Below the pieces are notes generated by a model. That model was not told the origin of the DNA. It did not search any database and saw only the letters and a program-made list of their open reading frames with translations. The position numbers and the translations under genes were made by a program. From positions 310,001-374,000 of the forward strand of contig NW_020290000.1 of the NCBI RefSeq assembly GCF_003144195.1: a stretch of DNA of 64,000 nucleotides, given 5' to 3'. The stretch is from Ceraceosorus guamensis (taxonomy: Eukaryota > Basidiomycota > Exobasidiomycetes > Ceraceosorales > Ceraceosoraceae). Each line of letters begins with the position of its first letter. Position 1 is the first letter of the stretch. Below are positions 21,142-32,946 of the stretch, piece after piece.

Positions 21142-21955
21142 GAGAGAGATGTACTGGAACGATTTTGCTCAGAGGCGACCTGACCAACTTCAACCCTCCA
21201 TTCTTGCCAACGCATTGCACGTAAGCCCAGCGCCTGCCGACCTGCGTCAACTGCATTTGCCAGTCGCACGCAGCCCGCCGCAATGCCACGCCCGAGGATG
21301 GTCTCCGTCGCTTTAGCAAGGCAGAGCGTGTTGCTGTGAGCGAGCGCGTTGTGTTTGACTCACACTGTGGCTGCGTGGCGTCAGCACTTGGCGGCTAAAG
21401 AATGGCTCAGCAGTGCGAGAGATGATAGATGAGCAGCTCGAACGGACTCTTTTGGCTGCACGATCCGCTCGATGAAACCGCTCGGCTCATGTCGAGAGCG
21501 AAGACTCGAGCATCGCCATCCCAAGGCGACGCACGATGCAAGACTGGTTGATGTTCTGAACAAACACCCAAGACTTCAAAATGATCGCTGCTCAAGCTGC
21601 GAACGCGGCCGAGTCGCAGGGTAGATGTTTGCCGAGTCAGATTGTTGTGTGCTGTCTGGGTACATTCAAATTGATCGGCCTCAACTAGAGACGATGACCT
21701 GCTTCATAACAGCAGGAGCCCCTTCGCTCCATGGGAACCAGAGCGGACTCTGGACTCTCTAGCACGAGTGAGCGTCTGCAAGACTTCGCAGCACGCACGT
21801 TCAAACTCCGGCGAGGGATGACGCAGCGCTGCCGCGCAAAGCAGCGCCATCGTTAGGGAAAGGGAGGCATCGAAACCCCTTTTTTTGCTCGCCGCTCAAT
21901 TCAAGGCCCGCACATTCCTTCTCCCCAGGGCGTAGCTCCACACTCAAAGGCTCCA

Positions 21956-22418
21956 ATGCCATTGCTGTCGCCAGAGGAGCTGATTTCAGACTGCGGCATC
22001 GTGAGCATCACAAGCCTGATCGTGGAGATGTGCATGGACATAGCAAGAGTTAACAAAGGGTGTTCGCTTCAGGTTTCAGCGCGGGTTGAGCAGCATTACT
22101 CACACCTGCATGCATGGCTAGCTGACTGCGCGGCCAATGCGTATACCGGTATATGTTACTCGTGACTTACGACTCGGACCGTCCGAAGAGGTTCCGATTT
22201 ACCCGCTCGCAGCATCCACCCCCTGCCGCGCAAGTGAAAGCCGAGTGCCTCATCACCGCGCATGCATTTCCGCGCTTGAATCTGTCAAGGCCTCGTGGTT
22301 TGAGGTGGCCATGAAGTGGAGATGGGAGGACAAAGATGGCCTGCCTGAAGCTGGCTTTCGCCCACTTGCCTCGACTTCGTTTGCCTTCAGCGGACTGAGC
22401 TACCAGGCAATCATATGA
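21956..22418 (+). CDS. Candidate two-exon orphan gene, about 140 aa
   Basis: Not recognised. The first frame starts at ATG 21956 with acidic, helical sequence (MPLLSPEELISDCGIVSITS). It overlaps a second frame whose 3' part is also protein-like (KASWFEVAMKWRWEDKDG) and ends at 22418. A 40-nt GTATAT...CCGAAG intron (22149-22188) containing GTGACTTAC joins the two in phase and gives 140 residues. Each frame alone also has its own ATG (21956 and 22137). Support is composition plus one compatible intron with weak consensus. Confidence 0.3.
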
Positions 22419-24066
22419 GTTCCGCCTTTGAAAGGGTGCAGGCAAATTGTATATTGAGTCAAAAGTGCCGGGAGTCATGCTGCAACCTTGTCCGGGTGCA
22501 GGCGGCCCCGAGGTATCGGTGCATATATGGTACAAGCAGAAGAGTCGTAAGTACAGTCGTGAGTCGTGAGTTCACAGTAGTCCCATATATGATGTGAGTG
22601 TATGCATGCAGAGAAGAGGCATCCAAGATTCAAGATTATGGATGGATTGAGCTGACACTGAGCAGCAGGTGAGACCTCGTGACTGAGACAGGCGCGCACT
22701 GACAGGTATGCACGCCGACGGCGGAAAGCGGTCCCTGTTCGAGGACGCTGTTCTCTCTTCGTCTCACAACAAGCTTGGGATTATATGCTCTGATACATCT
22801 ATATGTAAGCGGGTGAAGGACTCGCCTACTCTTGACTCGTGACTTCTAGATTGATCGCTTGACTCGTGGGGCATTCATCGTGTGAAGGTTACCTGTCAAA
22901 TGCCTGCTACATTTCTTGCATGCCATGTTCCGGCGTCGAGTCTTGGAGCGACAGCAAGTCTCAGCTCCGCGCGTGGCAGCACACGATTCACGACTCGATC
23001 GAGATGAACGCATCACCATATGCAATCACTGAATCACATGAAGCATCTTGTGAAGCATCGACAATGGCGATGGCGATTTTCCGCTCCTGAAACAGCAATG
23101 ATACAATTTGCTGTTCTTTCGCCGTGCTGCAAGCGAGGACGCTTTCGCGACTCCGCTTCTGGCTCCGGCTCAGGCTGGTCTAGGCGTCATGCATGGCGGC
23201 CGCCTTGCTGCCAAATCGATCGAGAGAGTATATAGTGAATCAAGTGTCAATGTCGGCGTGTGATGCGCGGCGCGCGGTGTCAATCGCGAAGCAGGCGATG
23301 CAATGACCAGATGGATGTCCAGAAAGAGAGTGTCACGAGTCTTGATCGGGCGACACGGACGAGCTCGCAAGGCCGTACAGTGAGCTGGTTTGACTGTTCG
23401 CCATTCAGATTGGTGATCGATGCGAAGCTTTGCTGAATTAAAAATACGATCGTGATTGCTGGAGGGAAGGGTTTGATCGCCGGCATGGGCGCGATCATGA
23501 TCTCGAATTCGAGTTCGGAAGGATCCCAAATTGCCGAGAAAGCAGCGGTCCCTCCTTTCGCCGCGCGACGCCGAGCAGCTTCCGGTCGGTGTGGGCGCAA
23601 TGTGAGTCGAATTGCTGACGATCCCTCCAGATCGAAGAATGGTGCGTCTGCTGGGCGCCCATGCCTCACCCCTGGCCGCGCGAAACAGCAGTGAGTGAGT
23701 GCTGATGCACGACCGCGTGCAAGACCGCAACCGAGTGCAGTAAGGAGCTGCAGCGTAAAGCAACAAATTTCGAAAAATAACGTACAGCGGCTGCATCAGG
23801 GCTCTGCAGGGCTGCTTTCATCGGCGCGAGGGCGCCGCCTTGCACATACAGCATATATATGCTGCATGCTGCTGCTGCCGCTGCTAATCAAATTCGACGA
23901 TGTAGGGTTCGTATAAACGAACACCTATTGTATACCATGCGCACGCAAAGGTGAGACTTACCGTAGACTTCGCCGCCGCTGCATCAGGAGCTGCTGCTGC
24001 CGTTTCTAGCTTCGCCCCGGCACTGAGACTCGTCACCGCGCTCCTCTGGCGCCCAATTGAGCAGTT

Positions 24067-24087
24067 GCTGCTGCTGCTGCTGCTGCT
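24067..24087. repeat. GCT/CTG trinucleotide microsatellite
   Basis: Seven uninterrupted GCT units, plus strand, in non-coding DNA upstream of the Sok1-like gene. Confidence 0.9.
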
Positions 24088-24703
24088 CCTCAAAGGCGCA
24101 TGCTGTGTAGCTCCTCGGCTCAGGGCTTGGCTTGCCTCACTTGGCTGCAGCATTTGGCATTCGGCGTAAGTTGCTCTCCCTGACAGAGGGAGACCCAGTT
24201 CTGTCCGTCACTTACTCTGCTGGTCGATGCTCTCCATTCACGATTGCTCTCCAGTATCTCCACGCCCAGAACGGCACTCAACACCCATCTCTGATTCCTT
24301 CTGTATCGATCCTCGGCAGACCCTGCTAGCCTGCTAAACATCGCTCACTAGTCTTGACCTGCCATCACCACTCCCTCTACCTACCAGCAGCGTCTAGCCC
24401 GACTGGCCCTTCGTCAAAAACTTGTTACGTCCATTTGATCCCTTAGTCACCTTCCACACTCGTTTCACCCCTGGGCTCTATACCTGCTCTACCCTACGCA
24501 AACACTGGTAGACTACCGGGAGATTGGGTCTGGCACTGGAAGCCTTAGTGTCGCTTCTGTACACACACCTCAAGCTGGCACATCTTACAAGCCCCATCGG
24601 TTTCAGTGTCTCAGGGTCCGATCCCTTCGACAATTGCCATCCATACTCATCAATACTAGCCGAGGCTCGAAAGACTCTTGCCCTTGACACGTCCATCGTT
24701 GCG

Positions 24704-27700
24704 ATGGAGACAGCCGACGATGGGCCTCACCTGCACCAGAGGTCTTCCCCTCGCATGGCCCCCAACAGCGTCTCTGTCGCATCTAGCAACGCGAATGCGG
24801 CTAGCTCAGGATCTGCAATGGGCAGCGGATCTTCCGCGTCCCCTCAACCATCAACATCCGCATCAGCCTTAGAAGGCAACTCAACCACCACGAGGCCCGG
24901 CAAGCGGAAATTGTCTCACTCATTGGCATGTCCATCGAATGTTGCCGGTCCCTCGGGTCGCATCCATGCCACTTCAGGTGCATGTCCACCTATTGAAGAT
25001 CATATGCCAGGATCAGATATATCCGAAGGACGTCTCTCGTACTGTCAATCATCTCGCGAACTTGCACGCGCGGATATGTCAGAGAACTTGCCCCGGAGAC
25101 CCGGCATGGGACCGCGCGATGATGAAGCAGTACTGGCAGGCACTCGCGCTGAGTCTGCCTCTTATGGACTTGCACCAGTTCATGACAAGAGGAGCACGAG
25201 CCCCGCCGCAGCCCCTTCAACATCGGAGCAACAAGCACCTGCTCCACACCTTGGACGGTGCATCGGTCGAGCAGAAAGTATTTGCTGCATAGAGCCATTG
25301 GATGGAAGCAACTATCGAGAACCTCGCTCCTCAGAAGAAGTGTGTCTGCACCGTTTGCAAGGATGCGAGGGAGCTGTCGCATCTCGAAACGATGCATCAA
25401 GAGATGCTCAAAGTGCTCGGCATCTTATTCCCCCCCACGGTAAGTTTCTGTGTCTGGAGCGCAGCTCAACGCCCGATTTGGCTAATCTGACAACGCCACT
25501 GGGCATCGCACTCAAGTCGAGCAAGTTGATCTCAATATATCACATGGCGGCGCCGAGAGAGCCTCATCGCCTTCAGTGAGGCTCGAGACACCGACCACAC
25601 CTCAGGAGAAGGCAGACCACGAGGGTCATGCCGCTGGCAGCTCCAGCCTCGGCACTCCTGACTTCGCCCAGTACTTTCGCCAAAGTCCACACTCCGCTGC
25701 TGCGCCGTTCCATTCTGGTTCGCCCTCCTTTTCTGGCTCAGTGCCCTTCACTACTCTGGTGACAAGCCCGACCGCTTCTTCGAGTCCAGGGGGCTCTATA
25801 GCACATCCAGCCTCGCAGCCGCTTGCGCTCGCAAGAGCACAATCAGGCGACGCCTTCGAGCTGGATCGCGATGGTGACGACCAACGCATCTCAGCTCGTC
25901 GATCCATCCGTCACGACTCTGACCGATCAAAATGGTCGCTGAATCAGAGCTCCGAGGCGTCCGGATCTCGGCCTTCCGTGAGACAGCGACGCAAGCCCAT
26001 GGTCCAAGCCAGGCATCTGCGCCCGAGCGAATCTGGCTTGCCGCATCCCACATTTAGCGGGCTGGTGCAGCATCGTCTTTCTGCGATCGGAAGGGCCGAA
26101 GTAGCAGCCTTGCGTCGCTCGAGCATGGGCGACGAAGTGGACAGGTCGCCTACAAGTGCGGCGCGCCCATCGGCAGATGTCCCGCCGTTACATCGTGCGG
26201 CAGAACACGCGTTCTGCCTTCAACCGGTACCGCCCTCAAAGCGAAGGAAATTTGCTAATGCGGGTGGACTTGACGGTCGTGTCCAATCGCCGCCGCCCTT
26301 GGTTCAGCCTGGTGCCTCGCATCCACTCGGTCAAGCTGGCCACACCCTTTGCGATCGTGGTGTGCCGCCCGTTCCAAAGGTCCCAGAACAGTACCGCAAA
26401 TCTGGACGGCTTCAATCCACGCCCAGCGATGCGCATGCTGCAACCTTTGAAGCCGATTTGCAACCAATGAAGCAAGCAGCGACTGGGACCGTTTCTCAGG
26501 GTCATGGCCTCTCCGCTGCTGAGTCCTTGGCTGGAAGTTTCCCTGCCGTCCCTAGTGCCTCTAAGGCCACACACCCTGCCTACGGCGCCACTCTGACACC
26601 AGTGTACTCGGAAGAGAACAAAGGTGCCGTCCCTCAAAATGCTGCCCGATCGAGCGCTTGCCAAAGTTCCGCGCAGAGCTTCCAGCGGCCGAGCTCGCGT
26701 GCTGCACCGCCAGCCAAGGGCGACGCCCCGCCCCCTGCTCATCATGCTCCGACACGGCGTCGACCCCGTCTACGGCGCACTCACAGCTTGCCAAACCTAA
26801 AGGCAAGACCCGTCGTGGACTTTGGCGCTCCTGTCTCACATCGGCTGGCCCTCCCTCTTCACCTGATACAGTACATCGCAAGTCTGTCTCGTGCCCATGA
26901 GAAGAGCGGAACCAACGATGTCACCTCTAAGGTGACACCCGGCACAGGGGCTACGCACTGTCGCCAGCTTTACACTCCATCCCTAAATCCACCCATCACG
27001 CGTCACACTCTGCGAGAGCTGGACCTGTGCGAGATTTTGAAGAATCCCCAGCTGCGACACGATGTAGTCTTCGACCCGAACGTCCAGTTCCGACCTAACT
27101 TCGATGGTGAACGCGGTCGGCGCAAACGCGAGGCTGGTGACAAGTACTGGGCCGCAATTTCACGCGAGATCGAGTTCAATTGCACCTGTACCGCCTTCGA
27201 GGGACGGACCATGCTACCTTGCTCGTGTCCTCCAAGTGGCAAAGCGGACAACCGCAAGGCGGCGCTGCCACCCGTCCCTGTCAGAGCCGCAGGTGGCTCG
27301 ATCAGAGTCCCGTCGCGCATACCGTCTTTGATTCAAGAGCTGCGTGCTATTTGTCTCTCAATTTTGCCGCTTGGCGGTGCAGGCGAGATCCCAACTACAC
27401 CTCTCACACCAGCACACCCACTTTCAGCGAACTTGAGCTCTCGCCCACAGCCGGGCCTGTCGCGGGAGGCCTCGCAGCAGCGAGCGGCCCAAGAGCCCAC
27501 GGCTAAAGCCGATGCGCCCGCAATGCAGAAGACTTGCGAATTGCCAGCCGCTAAGCAAAAGGGACGAAATGCTTCAGATGGTTCGGAACCATCGAGCGCG
27601 CAAAACCGCAATGCTACAAACGCTCAAAGTCGCTCGTCAACAAAGCTTACGCTACCTGGCGCAAATCTGCAGGGAAGCAGCAACACCTACATCTCGAGCC

Positions 27701-29397
27701 AGCATACCTTGATACTTCAGATGCTCGACCCACAGCTGATCACCCAAGAGCTGGCACACGGTGTGCTGGACGTGAGTGCATTGATCACGATGCTCGGCTC
27801 AGTGCTCAAGTTGCACTGCGCTCCGATGCGCGACGAGGCGATCGAGAGGATGGTCGCTACCGTCGTACACAGAAGCGATGTTGGCAAAGGCCTTCGTTCT
27901 TGTTTTGAGATCTTGGAGCTCATGAAGCTGGACATTGCGAACCACCAGCTCCGCACTGCAAGGCCATATCTCGTGGACACCGCCGTCGAATTCGAAAGTC
28001 GTTGGTTCCGCGAGCAACTCGAATTGGGCAAGCTGAGTCTGGACAGATCATTCTCCTGGTTCACCACAGCCCTGCAGCGTGCTGAGAGTCAAACTTTCTC
28101 ACAAGCTCTCACGCGCACGGAGGCTATCTCCAAAGCTTTCGACGATGGCTTCTTGAATCTCATCTTTGAAGCTCCGCTGGTCCGACCCACTTCGTCGGTC
28201 ACTAGCACGTCCGCCATTCCTCTCTCAGCGTCTCAACAGCAAGGCACAGGTGTGGCGCTGTCAAGCAGCAGCCTCAACCACGCATACATTTCCTACTTCC
28301 CGGAAATGTTCCAGTTCGACGCGTACCGCTTGATCACTTTTCACGCCGATGCGACCGACATCACCATTATGTACATGCTATTGCTGCTCTTCAGGCAACT
28401 CGCGTGCTCGCCGCTTCTGGCTGGCGCTTCACCTCCCTCGACAAAGCTGACCGCAGGTCAAATTGCATCCAACGCCGCAAATCTAGCTGCGCGTCAGATT
28501 GCGTCAGTCAAGGAGGAAATCTGGTGCTTGTTGTGCGAAGCTAATACCAGCATCTCTGCTCGAGAAACCTCTGCGCCAAGGACTCCCGCTACACCTTCTG
28601 CGCGGACTGCTGCGATGATGCTCGGAGGCGCGACGGGCAGCGCAAAGCTGGAAGATGTCAAGTGGCGGGCAGCTATGGGGGACGTATTGCTACAAGTTGC
28701 GGCTCGTGCTAGTGCGGTTCAAATCGCCGCGCGTGATCCCCAATGTCTCGCGTTAGCGTCCGCTGCCAGCGCAGGAGGAGAGACGACTACTGCCGACCCG
28801 TTACCCCGCGTCTCTCTTTCTGCACCGCCCGAGCGTGTTCTGGCTATGCTTCGTGCTTGGCTGGAAACGAACCTTCGCGTAGGCAGCCCTTTGCACAAGC
28901 TCTGTCAAAGCCGGCTCCGCGATGTCATAGCTGCGATGCTCGCGGACCGCCTTGGAGCACCAAGGGCTCGCCGCCAGCCATTGATGTCCCCCGTCCAAGC
29001 AGTGGCTGGCGTGAGGCGCAAGCACCCTGGGGACGACGCTGTCTGTGAGGCTGCCCTTCCTGGGGAGATGTCTAGAGGCCCTTCTAGCAAGAAGGCCCGC
29101 CTGGAGGACGGGACTAGAGCTAGTATCCCGGGGTCGTTGGCCGCCATGAGCTCCACTAGCGTTGCCACAGACCAGCCGTGCGAAGCTGAGCTTAGCATGG
29201 GCACACTAGCCTCGAACACGACGGCACGCGTCTCGGAACGCGACTGGGAGTCCGTGCTCGTCAAAGCTGGGCTTGAGACGCTCAGTGCCGAGGTCAAGCT
29301 GCTTGGCGACCGCATCACCAAGGTTGCTGTCTTTCACCTGCGAGTCATGCGACCGTTCTACGAGCGTTTTGCGGCTCAAGCAGCCGGCACACAATGA
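24704..29397 (+). CDS. SOK1: TCP11/Sok1-domain protein
   Basis: Homologue of yeast Sok1, a suppressor of protein kinase A loss, and of animal TCP11; the family is linked to cAMP/PKA signalling. The ATG at 24704 (METADDGPHLHQ) opens a Ser/Ala-rich, disordered N-terminus. A middle exon ending at 25439 carries a CVCTVCKDARELSHLE segment. The large last exon starts at 25522 after an 82-nt phase-0 intron (GTAAGT at 25440, CTGAC branch, GTCGAG acceptor). The TCP11 domain occupies the C-terminal two thirds of that exon: VVFDPNVQFRPNFDGE, RIPSLIQELRAICLSILPL, LDPQLITQELAHGVLDVSAL, then helices through the final RVMRPFYERFAAQ. The junction between first and middle exon (25250-25310) is unresolved: the middle-exon frame has a TAG at 25290-25292, so a short intron must remove it or the sequence is wrong there. 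Total about 1,500 residues. Confidence 0.88.
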
Positions 29398-30103
29398 TCA
29401 GCTTGCGTAGCTCGGCGACCAGGCCTACGTGCTCTGACCATCGAAACATTTTCCCACGTTCCCATGCTCCCTGCTCCATTTCGACTGCTCATTGTCTGTG
29501 TGCACCTTTTCAATGTTTTCCCGCCTCGTTTCATCCTTTCATTCGCTCCAAATTTCACGACTTCAGGCTTTCTGACAATGCATCCATTTATCTTACTTGG
29601 CTACGATCAATAAAATAGTCTTTCTCAACTCAGATTGTGCTTCTTGAGCAAGGCTTGAGCACTTTGTGCACCTCAATCTTTTCGGGTGCTTGTCCAGTGA
29701 TTCCGACTGCCTTGCGTGTCCTGGCGGGGATTAAACGTTGCAAAGGCATGGCGTACGTGCCGGGCGTTACCTCACGTGTGCCAGGATTTTCTGCGCCATT
29801 TGTTCATTTCGAGCCCTCTGGACTGAGCTTCGTTCCATCGCTTCGCCTCAGTATCTCATCAGTCAAATATTGCCGATAAGGCACGCATGCGAAAGTCTCA
29901 TCGAAATGTGCAAAGGCCCTCGAGGTGTGGCAAACGTCATCGATGTAGTAGTGAAAGCGACAGATGACCAACGAGGAGCAATGGTGGCAATGCGAGAAAC
30001 GAACAAGGGCAGTGGTATCTTGAATAATCATGTAAGGTGTGCAGCGATAATGTGTAAAGGTATAAAGATGGCGACGCTCGTTGGGAGCACCTAATGAATC
30101 GAT
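29398..30103. other. Convergent 3' regions of the Sok1-like and LIM genes
   Basis: Tail-to-tail spacer of 0.7 kb with CAATAAAAT near 29607-29615, a plausible polyadenylation region for the plus-strand gene. No coding feature is seen. Confidence 0.5.
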
Positions 30104-32946
30104 CTACTGGAGAGTCTGAAGGAATGTCTGGCGGCGCTGTGCTCGAATTTGTTTTTGGCCACCCCCGCGCTTTTCCAGCTCCTTTTGAGCTTTGCGGGCG
30201 TGCCATTCGCAAAGCCTCTGACCGTTGAGCAAATAGTAATCGTCTAGAAGCTCGCGACAAAATTCTTTGCTGTCGTGGCCTTCGTACTGGCAAGTCAGGC
30301 ATTGAGGGTGATACTTCTCGCCAGATTCTGTCTGGCGGCATTGGCCCTCGATGCCCTCGTTGCATCCGGCGCAAAGAGTTCCTGCCAAGGCATGGTAGTG
30401 CTTGCTACAGTAGGGCACATTTTGCCAGACTGACGAGGTGCCGACCAGAGCGTCAAGGCACAAGAAGTCAGCGTGAACGGTCTCATGCAGGCGCAGACAG
30501 ATGGTACTCACCGTAGAACGTGCCGTCCTCGAAAGACGCATCGCACTGGAAGCAACAGAAGCAGCCTGCGATGAAGGTGGCATGTGGTATGAGTGTTTGC
30601 GAGCAAGTACGTCAGTGACTCGGATGACTGCTCACCTCGGTGGAAGATGCCCTTGAGAGCACCATCGGACGATTTCACAGCATCCTTCTCCACAGGTTTG
30701 GTGCACTTGCGGCACTTTGGCAAGTAAAGGTCTGCATAGTCTGCAGCGCAGAGCAACTTGCCATCGCGCTCGACGAAGGGCGTCTTGCTGGAGCCCAGGG
30801 GGCACAGGCAGACGCTGCAAAGCTTGGTCTGGCGTTTCGCGGTCCGCAGATCGTGCTTCAGCTTCTTGCCACCCTCCTCCGACCGGTTCCTCGATCGCGT
30901 CTCGCGAGACTTTGCTGGGTTGATATCTTTAGAACGTGTATTGCCTCTAGATGCCACCTCTTCCTTTCGTGCGACTTTCTCCGTGCTCGGCTTCGTAGGC
31001 TCCTTGTGTGGCGTGCTCATATCCAAGTCATGAAGCATGGCCTCGATCTTGTCCAGGTCTACGCCGCGTGACTTGGGGCTTGGCCTGGCGGTCGCATTGC
31101 TGCTTCTGGCCCCTGCAGAGTCGACAGAGGCGACGAGGACGACCTCGCGGGGACTGGGCATGCCGCTCGTGTGATCGAAGCTCGAGCTTGGTGTGATCGC
31201 AGCGCTGACAGAAGCAGAGCTTCCATTTCTGCCTCGGCCCAACAATGAGCTGTGGCTAGAAGAGGTGGAAGACGAAGTGCTGGGTGCCTTGGCGTGGGAA
31301 AGGGAGCCAGGAGGCTTTGCACCAGCGATTTCTGGGGTTGGGCTCGCTGAGCCTTCTGTCGGAGCACCGTTCAGGGTCGCATTGCGGCTTCGAGCGGCAG
31401 CGCGCTGTGCTTCGATCTGCTTCTTGCGTTCTGCAACCATGCGGATCCGCGCATCAGATGCGTTTTCGTCGGTTGCAGCTGGCAGAGCCGAAGAGGTTGT
31501 GGGAGGCGAAAATCTCGCCGTCCTACGAGGCTCTGCGCTCGTCGTACCGGACCGCGGGGCGTCGAAGGAGGAGGCGCGCGGTGTCACCGCATCGAATCCG
31601 CCGCCCGCACCATTCAAAGCTGGGCTGCTCCGGCCTGATTTATTCTCGAGCCTGGCATATCGGTCGAAGAAAGGCGACCGTGTACCACTTTTTGCAGGAG
31701 AAAGGCGGCCTTCGATTGGAGACTCTACCAATGGAAAGCCACCATTGACGGCAGTGCTCGCAGCAGGAGCATGTTCCACGGCAATGGTGAGTGGAGAAAG
31801 CGGAGAGGTGCTTCCCGCCCTTGCACACGTGTGTTCCACAAGCTCGTCGAAAGACAGTAGGGTGCCACAGTCGGCGCACTTGGCTTTGGGCAGAGGTTCA
31901 TAGGTCGTGGCACGCGCCATCGTCTTTCGAGCTGCTGCTGCGCTGCGCAATGCATCGATCGTTGTGTCATCGTCGTGTGGTCCAGCATATGCAGTGTACC
32001 TAGCCCTTCTCCGCTCGTCGTCTAGCTCCTCCTCGTCCTCCTCGTAGTCGTCTTCGTAGATGGTCTCTCGTACATTTGCCTGGGCAAGCATGTTCTGAGG
32101 ATGCAGATCGCCTCTGCCACCGTGTCGGCTAGACAGACTGCCGGACGACGATAGAGTATCGCTGCCGTCGTATGCTAGATGGACGCTCGCAGTCGATATC
32201 GAGTCCAGCGTTGCTGAGCGCGCAGGCGCACTCCGCTCCTGTGCCAGCCGCCGAGCCTCGGCCCCGCGCTCTGCAGCTTCTTCACGCCGACGTTGGTATT
32301 CTCGCTCTTCTTGCTCCTCTAGCTGTCGGGCTCGTTCGCGCTCGCGATCCGCCCTGACGGCAGCGAGTCGAGCTTGCTCTTCACGCTCTACTGCAGCGCG
32401 GCGTTGATCCTCATGGCGCCTATGCTGAGCATCCAGACGTTGTTGCGCGATAGCCTTTCGGGCCTCATCTTCCTGCTGTTGTTGAGCTAGATGACGCTGA
32501 GCCTCTTCCCTCTCCCAAGCGCGCCTGGCGTCCTCTTCTTGTTGCCTCCTGCGCTCCTCGGCCTCGTAAGCCTTGTGCTCTTCCCACCTCATCCGCTCTT
32601 CTTCTTCATGAGCTCGACGCTCTTCCTCCTCCCGCGCGCGTCGACGCTCGTACTCCCACCTTTCTTGCTCCGCAATCTCTCTAGCTCTGGCTGCTTCGTC
32701 CGCTTGTCTTTGCGCCGCCTGCGCGGCCCTCCTTTGCTTCTCGGCAAACTTTCTTGCGCCGAACCCGGCAAAGTTCGCCTCGGCAGGCTCCTCTGCATCC
32801 AGCTTGGGAGAGTCCCAGGAGGATTGCGCACGGGAGCCGCTCGATGCATAGCCGTCGCGTTCGTTGCCATTGCCGTAGCCGGAATAGCCTTGCTGATAGG
32901 CAGGCATTGCGTGTGCTTGATGGCGCTGAGAGTACGATGTGGCCAT
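30104..32946 (-). CDS. LIM-domain protein with long coiled coil (paxillin-like)
   Basis: Likely a cytoskeletal or polarity scaffold. Model: 32946-30636, 30565-30512, 30429-30104 (896 aa); both introns are phase 1 with GTGAGC/GTGAGT donors and GCAG/GTCAG acceptors. From about residue 60 to 245 runs an uninterrupted Glu/Arg/Gln/Ala-rich helix (single alpha helix or coiled coil). An isolated CxxC...HxxxC-like knuckle (KCADCGTLLSFDELVEHTC) sits near residue 355. A disordered Ser/Pro-rich part follows, then the zinc fingers: an incomplete unit from C710 (CSVCLCPLG), a complete LIM beginning CRKC near 745 whose second finger crosses the 54-nt exon, and a second complete LIM beginning CAGC and ending near residue 870. 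A C-terminal pair of LIM domains after a long disordered region recalls fungal Pxl1, but that identity is inferred. The start is the first ATG. Confidence 0.85.

Larger units (their letters stand above)
21142..24703. other. Intergenic, orphan frames and CTG repeat
   Basis: No recognisable gene. A candidate at 21956-22418 is listed separately. On the minus strand an ATG-initiated frame of 208 codons (23796-23170) is open but Arg/Ser-rich, as chance frames here are. Another minus-strand segment 24153-23963 is bounded by an ATG and a GTAAGT donor but is mostly poly-Ser/Ala from a CTG repeat. Paired TCGTGAGTCGTGAGT words occur near 22557. Confidence 0.4.

Noticed and set aside
23170-23796. 208-codon minus-strand ATG frame
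   Set aside because: Arg/Ser/Thr-rich like the out-of-frame shadows of real genes here; no splice or domain support.
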